Source of the DNA: Ashinkailepas kermadecensis
Taxonomy: Eukaryota; Arthropoda; Thecostraca; Neolepadidae
DNA: 64,000 nucleotides
Assembly: GCA_034440615.1 (NCBI GenBank)
Contig: JAOTOM010005059.1
Location: 127,501 to 191,500, forward strand
Direction of reading: 5' to 3'
Position 1 is the stretch's first letter. Each line of letters opens with the position of its first letter. A model generated the notes under the pieces. The model searched no databases. It was not told the origin of the DNA and saw only the letters and a list, made by a program, of their open reading frames with translations. The position numbers and the translations under genes were made by a program. Positions 49,260 to 61,869 of this stretch are shown here, piece by piece.

Positions 49260-52200
49260 GCTGCAGTTCAGGAGCAAGACAGAGAGAGATAGCAGACCTG
49301 GCATAATGATAAGCAGAAATCAGAAGCAATCACTAATTATAATTGTCAAAACAGCTTCAATAAAGATATAGTTTTTGCTAGTGATGCTGCTGAATTAAGT
49401 AGAATGAAACTTACAAATATCAAGAAATAACAATACAGTTTGATTTACTTGGAGACTGCACTCAGCTCTATGACATACTTGGAGAAGTATGTAGTCATCA
49501 TCCAATTTCCAGGGCAACACTAAATGAAATGACAACAAAGGCATACATTGTCCATGTCAACCAAGTTTATATATCCATGCCTGATACTCATGACATGATC
49601 ACACCTCACAAACAATAACTATTCACAACACAACTTACAAGCAGGATGATCATGCGCCAACTGATTTGTCCCATTGTCACATATTTGGGTACAGATTTGG
49701 TAATACAAATGCTTTAACTAAAATGGTATTATAGAAAACTCTGTATAAAGGGTTCTGGCCCCTACCAAAGAGCAATTGTTAATGTTAAAACTGTAATAAC
49801 TGATTGAATGTTTGAAACAAATTTTCATCAATATTCAATACTGTACGACATACAATTTTAGTTCATATCTGGAATGTTTTATTTGAAACCAAAAATAACT
49901 TGGTAGGATCTAAAGCAACTAGACAGGGAGCAAATTGCTCCTGTCAGTAATACGACATCAGGATAATGTCATTATCACTTTCAGAACAGCCTCAATATTC
50001 TGAGCCACTTATCAGGCATTTGATGTTGAGATGTTCAGCATGCAAAATTCATAAATTTGTACTTTAAGGTAATTGTTTCTGCTTCTTTTTCCCCACTGCT
50101 TCTTCTGTTGTTTCTTCTTATTATTCTGCTGCTTCTTCTTCTGACAGCAGTCCATCTTCCTCTTTATTTCTCTTTGCTTTCTCACATGATTGACTTGCTA
50201 GCTGGATATGACCACTCATTTCCTTTACAATTCATAATTTTCAGTTGATATGCAAAATAACTTAAAAGGGGCTTGGAGTTGGGTAATGTAGCATAAATAT
50301 GTTCAAAAGAAAAAGCAACATAACATAACCTAACCTAGCCTGAAAAAAATTATTCCATGAAATGGCTCAAATGCCTAACTGCCTATGACTTAAATGGCTA
50401 ACATGACATGAAATGACTGAAATGCCTAACTTCCATGAAATGACTTAAATGCCTCACCTGACTTAAATTAACCAAATCTAAGCCCATCATTTGCTTCGTA
50501 GAGGTAAAATGTGTGTACAAATATCTCATAGATACCTTAAAGTGCAATAATACTGCACAATCAATGTGACATGAAGGCAGAAAGCATTTTCAACATCAAA
50601 TATGGTTCAATCAACTGCAGGGTGTTGAATTTCATGTTCATTACATCTCAGACATGTCAAGTTTGGATATGGACAAGCTATGACACATAGCAGTGCAACT
50701 GACTGGGTGACTCAGGATTTTGTCACAGACTAAAAAGCAAGCATTTGCAGAGGAAATTAGTGGTCACATTATCTGAATTATGTCCATAGACATCAGATTT
50801 AAAAAAAATCCTGCCAATTTAAAAACTACCTTGAATCACAAATTTACCAGGTAGTTCAGGTTCTCTTAAGTTGGAATATTTTTGCAAAAAATAATTAAAA
50901 AAATATTCCAACTAATTCTATGTTCACAGAAAAAGGTTGTCCCATCATCTTTGTCACCAGGGTGGGAATAAAAGCACTTCTTCAGATATTTTATCTCTGA
51001 AAACATTTTTGCACTCCAGATTCATTTTGCACTCCAGGTTGGGCTTCACATGCACTCCGACACAAATGTGGGAATAAAGATGTCCATAAAAACAAACAGA
51101 ATGATACCGAAAAACGCTGGTTATTCCACTTACAGTTACCACTCAAACTAACCACTTTTCATAGCAGTCAGCAGCCCGACCACAGACTTACACACTTCCC
51201 TTAATCTCAATCATCGGAAACTCAGAAGACGACACACCAACAGTGCTTGCAAGAAGGCACGCCTGCACACTGAGTACAATGTCCTCTGGTTACTCAGACT
51301 CTGGAACTGCATCTCTGAAAACCTGCACTTGCACCACGCATATAGTGGGAAAATTTGCAGCTTTAAGGACGTCCTCCGGAGTCCCAGAGGCCGCCAATCA
51401 GAATTGGCTGCATTAGTGTTTTCTGTTCTGAAATCAGGCTGTGAACCAATTGATGCAAGGTATTTTTACATGTCATAACCATTAGCAACTTTGAACACAT
51501 TGCTAACAGTGTCATGCTGCAAACACAAGAACTTGACTGATCATTTGCGGTGTGCACCGCTATCACATCCGTCCTCCAACTGTGTCATGTGCGGTAGCAG
51601 AGGTGGGTTCATATTATGTAGGGAATTGGCTGAGTAGGTAAGTATGCACTCTGAGCTGAGGGTGAAATGCAAAGTATTTTTGTTTGTTTTTCATATGGCT
51701 AGCTCTGTACTGAAACCAACACTGAAAGGAAGGCACATTGATCCTGTGAGTTATGAGGGATGAAGCTATGCTGATTATCGTGATTTTCTGCCAGGAGGTG
51801 CCATCCATTGTTCACTTCTTTGTTCCTATGCTTGGACATTTGACTTGACCAAAAATGACAATGCATATTACTTATGCATATTATGTAGGTACTGACTTCA
51901 TAGGCTTTTCCCCGTCAGTTACTGGTACACAGATTACATGCATCGAAAACTAATGTCCATGAAAATGTACTCCGAAAGAAGTCAGTATGCACTCAGATTC
52001 CCAACCCAGAAAGCAACTTTCCCACTCTGTTAGTCACCTTCATATACATGGTATTCCGAAGAAAAATTTCAAAAGAACAAAATAACTTTTAAGACAATAA
52101 TACCCTTACAATAAGGTATTTGCAGAGGAAATGAGCAGTTGCATCATGTTGATCACATTCATAAACATTGCATTACAAAAAAATCCAAAAATTTTAAAAT

Positions 52201-53240
52201 TGCCATAAACTGCAAATGTACAAACATTGGTGGCAGCAAGCCAGCAAGGTATCCAATCTGTGAAATCACCAATTCTGATGCCATTCCATTTAGATGCTAC
52301 CTACCAAACTGGACTTTTAATGTTAGGGTAGGTACCTAGTAACAGGTAGGTACTGGGTAATACTTGAAGATTACCTAGGTACCTAGGTACTGGACTATCA
52401 TAAAACTTCTTTCGGATCTTTGTCGATACTGCTTTTTCTACCCAGCACTACTATGACATCAATAGCAGCAAAAAAAACGGTCCTTCAACACAATAAGTTG
52501 CGATGATGTTCCGCTTACATAATAAGGAAACATCGGTCAGCCAAACATGTATTTGATCTCGCATTGAGCAAACCGCCTACCCCTTACACACCTATCTAGA
52601 AGAACCGTGTACACACCATCGAGTGTATGTAAATGGCCTTGATCGAGTGCAAACGTCCTGCAAGCGAACGTGGCGCAAACCAAAAGAGGTCATTATGCTG
52701 AATTGACAATTGTGATGACGTCAAGAAGGTAACACATTTTTTCTTCTTTTAGTCTCGCATATATTATGACCATAAATAAAAATGTGTGATACCATTGGCG
52801 GTCGCACCGTTTTATCAAACTCTGGGAAAGTGATAGCAATCGAATCGTTTCAACGACGCTTGTGTAATAAGGGGTTTACAATTTTCACAAATTCACGGCC
52901 AGCGCGTGTCACGCGATTTCATTTTCTCCAAAACCCGTTGATTTAGCATGGCGTTTTATAATTCCGTTTCATCAATGGCCGCGTCACATATTGGCGCTAC
53001 AGTATTTCATACACGATGCCACTCGCTCGTGAGTGGTACCGACCAAAAGGTGGCACTTTCCTCCGGCCAATGGGCCCCGTTTCGTTGCGATCGCCCTAAT
53101 GCTATAGCGCCCACTCGCGCGAGGGTGGCTAGAGAGCCGATTGAGCGCCAACGCAGCGTTAACCGTTGGTCTCAAACGGAAATCCACCCTATTGACGTGG
53201 GAACTTCACATTTTCAGCGCGCCGGGTGGCGCGAAGGAGC
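49260..53240. other. AT-rich flank without a recognised gene
   Basis: One copy of the AT-rich dispersed repeat (50200-50570) and a weak LINE-like stretch at about 51200-51370 plus (EYNVLWLLRLWNCISENLHL, then SFKDVL) are the only structures noted. CCTAACCTAACC tracts occur near 50325. Confidence 0.5.
50200..50570. repeat. AT-rich dispersed repeat, copy A
   Basis: Shares in order TTCATAATTTTCAGTTGATA, GGGGCTTGGAGTTGGGTAAT and TAGATACCTTAAAGTGCAATAATAC with copies at 54550-55045 and 55470-56095. Partial matches lie at 9590-9660 and 47150. Confidence 0.8.
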
Positions 53241-53247
53241 GTACCAC

Positions 53248-53345
53248 AGCCAGTGGCGTCGCCACGAAATTCTTCCAGGGGGTCAATGTTGGAAGGGGGC
53301 CTCCTGCTCCCCGAAAGGGGCCTCCTATTGTTTTTGGGCTCTTGG
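53248..53345. mobile_element. possible transposon terminus (CAGTGGCGTCGCC...)
   Basis: CAGTGGCGTCGCCACGAAAT followed by G-rich sequence resembles the start at 37568. The partner end is not identified. Confidence 0.35.
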
Positions 53346-53685
53346 TATGGTTCATGAATGTGAAACATGATTTCATGTTGATGTCTTGTTTGTTCTTGGC
53401 ATGGTGCATCATTTACGCAAAACGCAATAGCAATAATGTTCTTTTTCGCTGAGAACTGAGCCATGCCAGGGTAGTAAGTAAATGTGGATAAATACCTAAG
53501 TGCCAAAACAAACCAATGTCTTAATGCTTTCTCGACAAGAAGAATCTTCCCGCTGGCCTCTAGATTCCAGCCAGCTGGTAGGGCTGGTGCTGAACATATC
53601 TTAAAGATATTTCACATTGTTCAACCCACTTCTATATCCACCAAGTCTAACTGAATATATCTAGATTCATCACTACTGTTAGTCA

Positions 53686-53835
53686 TTCCCTAGTGAACAA
53701 ATTCAATGGGATTGGCATTTATTCTCCATGGGACATATGGGATCCCATATGTCCCATGGAGGAAAACCTGGATTGTTCCATGATCAAAACCAAATCCCAT
53801 TGAATTATACAGAATCCCATGGGAAAACCAGAACA
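53686..53835. mobile_element. MITE-like foldback with a 38-bp perfect palindrome
   Basis: Arms CCCTAGTGAACAAATTCAAT with ATTCAATGGGATTGG and the inverted CCAAATCCCATTGAAT surround a perfect palindrome at 53724-53761 centred on GGATCC (CTCCATGGGACATATGGGAT as its left part). The same CCCTAGTGAA... start appears inverted at about 56636. Confidence 0.75.
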
Positions 53836-54549
53836 GTCCTATCGTAGAATTGGGGCAGTTCCGTATAGCGTACCGGAACCCGTCACGACTTTTAGGTGCC
53901 CGATCCCTCAGGCATCTAAGAGGCTTCCCCTTTTTGGGCAACCGTACCTAACATGCCCAGAGACTGGTCTAAGAGATTTCAAGTGCGGTATAACGACCTG
54001 CACCAAGACCAACGAATAATTAATTAAGAGCTTAATCAGTCATGCAGACACTCAATATGTCAGATAAAATACGTGGTTTTTAAACAGCCATAACAGTGGC
54101 TCGAACGGCATTGAAAATCTTCACAATGGAGGATCAGTCATCAGACCAATCATCAGCTGACGCTATTTCGAGCATCACTGTGTTATTGGCAGTTGGCGGC
54201 GGCCGGCCTGTTTGAATCTTTTCGTGTCAGGTCCACATGGGCTAGCTTTCTATCTTACGAACATTACAAAACGATAGTCAATTATATTGGATTCACTGAC
54301 ACGAGAGAAAGTATAGTGTAGTGACGATGGTAACGGTTGTGCGTTTCAGGGCAAGGCTGATGTCTAAATGAAATGCTACTGCAAGCTGGAACTGGTGATT
54401 TGGAGAGCTGATCATGATTGTGATAGGTACCTAGATAGGTACCTACCTAGGTGAATTTGTAGCTGAAGGTAATTTTCGATTTCTTGGAATTTCTTTTTAT
54501 AATGAAAGAATATGATCACCTTCATGAATGTGCTTAACAAGATTGTGAT

Positions 54550-55045
54550 GTGATAACTCATTTCCTCTACAAATGCATACTTTTCAGTTGGGAGGAAAAA
54601 TAACGCCCATGAAGGGGCTTGGAGTTGGGTAATATAGCATGAAAAGTAATGTTCAAAATCAGGAAAAAATGCAACATATCCTAACATAGCCTAACCTTCC
54701 ATGCAAGAAAACGTTTTTAAGGAATACAAAATTAGGACCATTTTTTTATCTATAATTTTGTTAAATTAATAACACCTAAACTAAGCTAACTGAACCTAAC
54801 CTAGCGGTTTTTGAATATTTTTTTTAAAGCCTGATTTAAACTAACCTAAGCTACCACAAAATGCTTTTAAAGAAAAACAGGTTCTAATTTTTGTATTAAT
54901 AATGTCAGAAAAACAACATTGATATTTGTTTTCTAGCTTAGAAAAGAGCCTAATCTAGCCTAACAAAACCTAATCCCTTTGTATGCTTCATGAAGGTAAA
55001 CTGTATAAACTCATCTCTTGGTTAATTTAAGCTGCAATAATACTA
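54550..55045. repeat. AT-rich dispersed repeat, copy B
   Basis: Contains TTTCCTCTACAAATGCATAC, GGGGCTTGGAGTTGGGTAAT, CCTAACCTAGC-type tracts and AGCTGCAATAATACTATTAC in the order of copy A. Confidence 0.8.
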
Positions 55046-55054
55046 TTACATACA

Positions 55055-55225
55055 GGGGTGTAGCATTGTATGTTTTTGGGAGGGCACTTGCCCCCCCCCC
55101 CAATGCTGGCTGTCCCCCACCCCAATAATTTCAACCTTTAACATGGCACCATATAAGGTATGCCCCAAATCCATTTTAGCCTGCCCATTACCTTTGTGTA
55201 TTGTGCGTCCCCCCCCGAAAAAAAA
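55055..55225. repeat. dispersed repeat with poly-C runs, copy 2
   Basis: CAGGGGTGTAGC, AATGCTGGCTGTCCCCCACC, TTTAACATGGCACCATATAA, AATCCATTTTAGCCTGCCCA and a C run match 10226-10392. It sits directly after AT-rich repeat copy B and may be inserted in it. Confidence 0.75.
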
Positions 55226-55469
55226 TATAGATATATATTCAGAAACCTATGCTGATGGTTGCCTAAGCCTCTGCCAGGACAGGGTTCACATCTTTTTGTA
55301 CAGCAGGTGGTTTTAACAACAATACTATTATCATTTAGGTTGTTCACAGGATGAATGAGTCACATATTTTGCTGGCAAAGTTGTGCTTTAAGGTGTTTTA
55401 TGAATTCTTGGAAGTTATCCTTCGAATGCAATGTTTGAATATGACTAAGATGATGGGACCTCTCATTTT

Positions 55470-56095
55470 CTGTGCAAATGCTTACTTTTTAGTTTGTGAG
55501 TAAAATAACACTAGAAAAGGCTTTGAATTAGGTAACAGCATAAAAAGTTGTTTAAAAAAAAAATGTGACAGCCTAGCTTATCCACGCCTAAGATCCCCTT
55601 TAGAGAAGCAAAAAATACAATTTGACAAATTTCAAACAATTTGTTGTCTTAAAATTTTCAACTTAGTAAAAAGTATATCTTAACCTAACCTAACCTACCA
55701 CAAACTGCTTTTGAAGAAAAACACGTTTTTATGAATTAATATCACACATTTTCCTGTTTTCTGTGCAATATGCAAGCACGCAAGTTGATAGAATGTTCAT
55801 TGTAATCTTCTTTTTTTAAACTTTTTTTCCCAAAAAAGGGAAAAATTATGAAGAATATCAAAATTTTGACAAATTTCCACAAGAGCGAATGGTTCCATCA
55901 TCTTCATCGTGTTCAGAGACGTGTTTGTACATATTTGTTTTCCTGAAATGCTATGTCTGGTCTAATGGAAAAAGTTTAACCCAACCTAATCTAACCAAAC
56001 CTAACCCTTTGTTTGCCTCATGCAGGTCAAATGTGTGCAAAGCTTATCTTGTAGATACCTTAAGTAGTAATAATACCCTTTTAATTTTAATGTTT
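55470..56095. repeat. AT-rich dispersed repeat, copy C
   Basis: Same order of blocks as copies A and B (TTTTCTGTGCAAATGCTTAC, GGCTTTGAATTAGGTAACAG, GTAGATACCTTAAGTAGTAA). Confidence 0.75.
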
Positions 56096-56359
56096 TTTTT
56101 CCAAGCAAGAGCTTAGACTAGGTTATCTTTGTTTTTTCTGAAGCTTAGCTTTATTCTTCATTATATCTTACCCCACTTGAAGCCCTACTTTTTGCTATTT
56201 TTTGTTCTCCAACTGAAAATTAAGGAGTATATGAGCGCCGGCAGTGGCTGAGATGCAACATGTTGGCTGACCTTGCGAAAACGCCGGATAAATACACGTC
56301 GGATATCGTTTGCTTGTCTCAAAATATGCGTGTCATACATCGTTTCATCCTGTTGCATG

Positions 56360-56645
56360 AACATGCCCTGGGAAGACCAGTGGGGTTTATGCTGGTTCAT
56401 AAATTCCATCAGGGTCTGGGGTTCCCCACTGGGATTTCTCAGTGGGAATCCCTGAAGAATTCACCCTGGGAATAGTATAAAATCCCTCGTAGACTGTAGG
56501 AATCCCATGGTGGATTCCCATAGGGAACCGCATGGGATTCCCATACGATTGTCTCATGGGGAATGTTTCATATCCTGACAAGGGCAATCCCATGCAATTC
56601 GATGGGTCAATCCCATGGGATTTTTTCACTAGGGTTCCCACCAGC
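56360..56645. mobile_element. MITE-like element, family of 53686
   Basis: Reads inverted: its right end TCCCATGGGATTTTTTCACT plus AGGG is the reverse complement of the CCCTAGTGAA start at 53686. The interior is rich in CCCATGGG and GGGATTCCC, so it can fold on itself repeatedly. Confidence 0.65.
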
Positions 56646-57040
56646 TTGATGTCATAAGTAAGCTTAAACGATCATTTCTCAGTCCTAGAACGACAATTTC
56701 GGGAAGGTAACAACGGGAAGTGTATTGAATTGGTTTTCTTATCACCATCTTGAGGATTTATTTAGCTTTATCACATTTGGTGCTGGCTGCAAGGCTCCTG
56801 GCGTACAAGCTAAAATAATAAATCCTCAGGGAATAAATTAACGGTAAGAACAAGCATTGAACAACAGTGCATGAATAACAATGCAACAATGGCAATGCAT
56901 ATGTAAAGGGCCTTGCAATGCATAAATAATGCAAAACCTTCAAATTCCACGCCGTCACGCCCATGGTTTTCGCCAACACATCCTCGACGAGGTTTCGTAT
57001 ATATATTTACTAAGAGGGGAAATGAGTAGTAGGAACATTC

Positions 57041-57062
57041 ACTAAACTTCCGGAAGTTTAGT
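57041..57062. repeat. 22-bp perfect palindrome
   Basis: ACTAAACTTCC and its exact inverse meet at CCGG; TTTTTACTAAAGTT follows shortly. Possible hairpin or paired transposon ends. Confidence 0.85.
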
Positions 57063-57309
57063 AGGCATTTTTACTAAAGTTGCCTATGGAGATATATACA
57101 GTGCGACCGGAAATGAGGAAGTGAAAGAGGTGGATCTTTTTCTGTTAGTATTTGGATACCCGTTACTTTTATTGCGTAAGTAACAGTGGCGGGTCGCGGG
57201 CACTCGCTGTTGTTTTTTGAACACGCAATCTTGTAGTTATGCCAGTCGGGGTCGGGGTGAGGGCAGGTCGGTATGCTGGTGTAGTTATCGCCGTTGTTCT
57301 CAGTTTGCG

Positions 57310-57311
<2 letters not shown>

Positions 57312-57371
<60 letters not shown>

Positions 57372-57409
57372 TATATGTGTGTGTGTGTGTACGTGCACGT
57401 GCACGTGGC
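57312..57409. repeat. (TA)n followed by (GT)n and ACGTGC repeats
   Basis: About 25 TA repeats, then GTGTGTGTGTGTGT and three CGTGCA/ACGTGC units. Confidence 0.97.
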
Positions 57410-58420
57410 TGAAAGTACGCGCGAACTACTAAGGTAAAGCTCACAAGCCCGAATCCCCAGCCGTAATTGCATTGACGCCACAGTCACATAACCATAAATG
57501 GCCTCAAGCTACTTTTCTGCTCATGTATCTATCATATTCATGTAGGGTTCTTGGATGCTCCAGTCTCCCTTCGGTATTAATTCCGGAGTTATTCAGGAAA
57601 ACTATGGGATAACAAATGTCTCCTCCCCGCCTGGGATTTCAATGTCCGTACCAACGATTGTCGTCTGTCTATACGAGCTAGGCTTCTCAGAGTCCCACAG
57701 TCGCGTGCTGATTAGTGGGATGCTTTTGGTTACTTCTAAAAAGACGTGGAGGGTAATGTGCTCGACAGCGAAAACTGACGGCTGTATATGTATGTATATA
57801 TATACCCCGCGTATATGTGCAAGTATAATATGGCTGCCGAAACCGGCGAGGGGCTTAATATGCGCGCGAAGATGCTAGATTACCGTCGGTAAATCCTGCG
57901 TTGGGATGGCTTCTCGGACCATCGTGTTGCATTTACCTTTGTCAGCAGCATGTGATCTCCGTACCCTTTCTTCACAGGCTATACGCTGCCGCTGCTGGTG
58001 AACGTCTCCATTACATCACCGGATGTTGGTGATCGGACTGCCATACCGAGGATGGACGACTGCCTCGTGATGACGTCGCCGCTGACGGCCTGTGCTGTGC
58101 GTCAGACGCTAATCAGGAAGACCCATCCATTATATATTGCTGATGTATTGCGATTTAAGACAATATATAACTGGTATTTTGTGCTATGTAGAGCATGTTT
58201 TTATGGGTCTGAACAGTCCGAACGCTCTAAATGGTCTGAATGCTGTGTGGGATAGGTATTCACTACTTACTCTCCTCCCGCGCTGCCCACCCCTTAAGTC
58301 ACCGGGTTGGTCTCTGATTGACCGCATAGTAAATATGGCATAGGGTCTCGATGTGGTCATTTAACACGGTTCCTTATGGGCCCATCCAGCTGATGCTGCC
58401 AGTTCCAGTGCCGTCACATA
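57410..58420. other. no gene firmly recognised
   Basis: A minus-strand open stretch at about 58120-57990 (AVSGDVITRQSSILGMAVRS, then TSGDVMETFTSSGSV) looks protein-like but is unassigned. Confidence 0.35.
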
Positions 58421-58439
58421 TCACCAAATGCTGTCATGC

Positions 58440-58700
58440 CTGAGCAGTGGGGGCCGGGCCAATCTCATCAGCTTCGTATTCGCCGGTACCTCTACCCTCT
58501 CCTGGGTGCCCGCCTGGAACGTCTTTTTACTCAAAATGAACGGTAATTGATTCGGAAAATGTTTCTTGATAATCTCAGCGTGCGTTCTTTTACAATTTTC
58601 GACGACACGGGAGCATTTCAGTGATGTTCTCAAAATATCAATCAGCTTTCGATGTCGCATGTCGGTAATATACATGTGCTGTATGAGTATGGTGTGCGCA
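58440..58700 (-). CDS. unrecognised protein-like segment
   Basis: An open stretch reads RRVVENCKRTHAEIIKKHFP-like sequence (SRVVENCKRTHAEIIKKHFP), then NQLPFILSKKTFQAGTQERV and EVPANTKLMRLARPPLL. Composition and codon use look like real coding sequence rather than noise, but I know no family for it. Splice boundaries were not set. It may belong with the segment at 59788. Confidence 0.35.
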
Positions 58701-58799
58701 TGTCCTGATATGTACAGCTTGGATGCAATCATGCAAACCTTGCAACCATAGGATGAGCCATTCGCGTGATTTTGGCCTAAGGTATGCTTACTATACACT

Positions 58800-59775
58800 T
58801 TTTCATATAAAGTTGCTTAGATTTTGCTTCAAGTTCAGGATCACGTATGTACATTTTCCCCTGATCTTGGGACGTTTAGGGGGCGTGGCCGGTTTGACTA
58901 CGCATTGGATCAGGTAATAACATCAAACGTTTAAGCTCATCACAGATCGCTCCACCAGGGCCACGAGTCTCACGTCAGGTGACGCCGCCTGACTTCAGAC
59001 TATGGCCGGGCCGAATCGCCGCGGCGTCGATCTGTTGTCGGCTGCCACGCGAGTTGGGCGCCTGGCGCTTGGTAATGTTTAAAAAAAAATTATTCACAAA
59101 GCACGTTTGCCAACCACATTGCAAGGTTCGTATTTCCTCGCATGGTGGGTGAAACGCCTCCGGGGAGGGGGAGGCGTGCTGCCTACACCGGGCACCCTAC
59201 GCAGGTTCGTGCTTGATTCAATTTCGATTCTAGACGGAGTTTTTGGCAATAATGGCCGATTTATTTTCACCCCGTATTGATTGGAAGATTACGCTGGCGG
59301 GCTGGAATGTATTTAAAGTTGAATCGTTCTTAATTCAAATTAAAAGTGAAAGCTTCCAATAATTTGGGTCTTTGCTTGAATTCAATCAACTCAAGCACTA
59401 AAAATTCGTTTCTCAAAAATGCAGACAGACTTATTTTCCATTCCTACCCTCCCAATATTTTGCCGTTCCAGATCTATTAAACGTCATGCAACGTTGGTGT
59501 CAAAGCTTCAACACGCACAATGACACCACAAACATTGCGGAAGTTTTATTTCATCTCACTGGCAGTGGCCAGCGCCATACGGATATCTCATGACGAGATC
59601 ATCAGATCAAAGGTCGTCAAGTGGTCCCGGATCTCACATTTCTTCTGCCATAGAGCTCTACTGCTCTGATTAACAACAGAGACAGAGACAGATACAGAGA
59701 CGGAGACAGAGAGAGAGAGAGAGCGCGTATTCGAATGTGCCAGCGTATTCGACAGAAGCTACACCATCTATATGT
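58800..59775. other. no feature recognised
   Basis: Unique sequence; a short GAGACAGAGA-type tract lies at 59684-59725. Confidence 0.5.
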
Positions 59776-59787
59776 GCTACATTTTAC

Positions 59788-59866
59788 CTGTAAATGTCTT
59801 CGTTACCGAGTAAAAGTCGAAACCGGCGAAGTTCCCAGTGTCAGCCTGCACAGCCCAGAATATGAC
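59788..59866 (-). CDS. possible exon, unrecognised
   Basis: Between an AG (GGTCAGGTCAG) and a donor (TTTACAG|GTAAAATG) the minus strand reads VIFWAVQADTGNFAGFDFYS and VTKTFTG. The compact AG-ORF-GT layout suggests an exon. No family assigned. Confidence 0.35.
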
Positions 59867-59869
59867 CTC

Positions 59870-61510
59870 TGACCTGACCAGGAAGGTTAACGATAAATAT
59901 AGTGGGAACAATTTGTTGACGGCTCTGGTCAGGATGAGACTACACCATGGCCAGACCGGTTTTTCTCTACGTCGTCTAGAATAAAAGTTAGTGAGGGCAA
60001 CATTTATACCCCCCACACCCCACCAGGACTAGGAATGCAGGGTGCGGGCGGCAGTCACCGGTTAACACATAGCCCTGCGGATCGACCTCTGCAACGGTTT
60101 TCACCTGGATCTGGCCAATGTTTGGGCCCCATAATTAATTTCTAGAAAGCATCACCTCTGAGCAGATATATTTGTTGCTGTCCATCTAGATAGAGAGCGG
60201 AGTTTACCTATGCTCCTACCTTCGGATGGGCCACCTGCAACGTGTGGACCCCAATCTAGGGAGAGGCTCCGATCATCCACTTCTAGAAGTGGATACTTTT
60301 GTAAGCGTCATGGAAGGAATTCCAGTTGGACCGAATCCCCACCGACTGCTGAAGGCTATCATTACCGGCGCAAGAGGTCCCAGCCGCTGGTATTAAGGCC
60401 TGAGGCTGGCGGAAGGCTCCTCTGCTGTTGAAATCAGCATTCAGCCACCTGAGCGACCGAACTCAGAGGTGCCGGAGAAGACGATAAGGTTATTGCCAAG
60501 GGGCCATTCCGGGTACCCTTTGCCGCTAATGAAGGGGCACGTGCCCAGTGCCCGTCCAATGGCTGCGTCGCGGCTGCCAGGTATATTCTCTGAGACCAGG
60601 TGGCGATCAAAATAGCCTCCCGTCAATGTCTGCACGCTCGTTTGACGCTGAGTTGGAAGACAAGGCCGACGATATCAATATTACCTGTCTCCAATTGAAA
60701 ACCCTTCACAATTTCCTATGTCAATGTAATCTATGTTGAGCCTGACGTCGTTGATGTCAGCGTAATCTGCCAGGATAAACATGTCAGGCTAATCTGAAAA
60801 CTGCTGAAAAATACGTCACCCTAATCCGGAGAAATCACTATGCATGAATTATCACTGGCTTTCCGATTAAAATATCTGTCTGAACAAGCCATGGGACGAA
60901 GCCCATCCTCCCCACCCCCATGTAGGGCTATGAGGGGTGAGGCACTGGTGGCATGGTGGCGGTGGGCAGGGAAACGACGGAAGAAGGACGTTCTGAATTG
61001 TTTAATTGCCCTAACTAGCTGTTGGGTTTGTTTTAGAACCTTGTTTAATACAACGAACAATGGCTCTTAGATGCTCCTGGACGCAATGTTTAGAACCATT
61101 GGAATCATCGGGGATGTGTATCCCCGTGATATAGGTAGGCCTGTGATCAGGATGCATACCATGTGAATATTGGTGCATGGGTGATTAATTTCACGTATCT
61201 AGTGTTTATGCAATGTATGACGACCCATCTGTAGGTTGGTATTTGTGACGTCAACCCATTCCAGACAGACTGAGGTGAAAGGGAATATGAGGGCACGTGT
61301 GTCAGTGTCCTACATGCCACGTCAATTAGTGTAATTTCAAATGAGTAATCATGTTAACGAAGAGGGGGAAATGTATGCCATAACTTCTGACATTGGTATG
61401 TCATGTATCGTACATGCAGAGGCAACTTTAGCATAATTTGACGTGAGTAACACAGTTAGCATGAATTGCATGACCTATCCACGGCTGGTGGCATGATGAT
61501 GTTTTTGTCT
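59870..61510. other. no gene firmly recognised
   Basis: A minus ORF at 60441-60635 (ENIPGSRDAAIGRALGTCPF, then SGKGYPEWPLGNN) is open but unassigned. No repeats were seen. Confidence 0.4.
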
Positions 61511-61519
61511 CCAAACGGG

Positions 61520-61860
61520 ACAAATGTACGAAAAGCAAATGTACGTATGGCAGATGTACGTACGCAAATGTACGTAAGCAACTGTACGTAAGCGCAGATG
61601 TACGCATGGCAATTGTACGTAAGCGCAGATGTGCGTATGGCAAATGTGTAAAAGTACGTATGCGCAAATGTACGTAAGCGGAAATGTACGTAAGCGAAAA
61701 TGTTCGTAAGCTCAAGTGTACGTACGCGAAAATGTAAGTAAACGCAAAAGTATATAAGAGCAAATGTACGTATGAGCCAATGTACGTACATTTACGCATA
61801 CGTACCTTTGCGTTTGCGTACATTTGGTTAGGTGCATATGCCATACGTACATTTGCTCTT
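61520..61860. repeat. about 15-17-bp minisatellite with inverted right end
   Basis: Unit AAATGTACGTAAGCGC and variants, about 18 copies to 61785. From about 61787 the motif continues in the opposite orientation (TACATTTACGCATACGTACC, GCGTACATTTGG), so the array can form a large hairpin. Confidence 0.9.
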
Positions 61861-61869
61861 GCATACATT

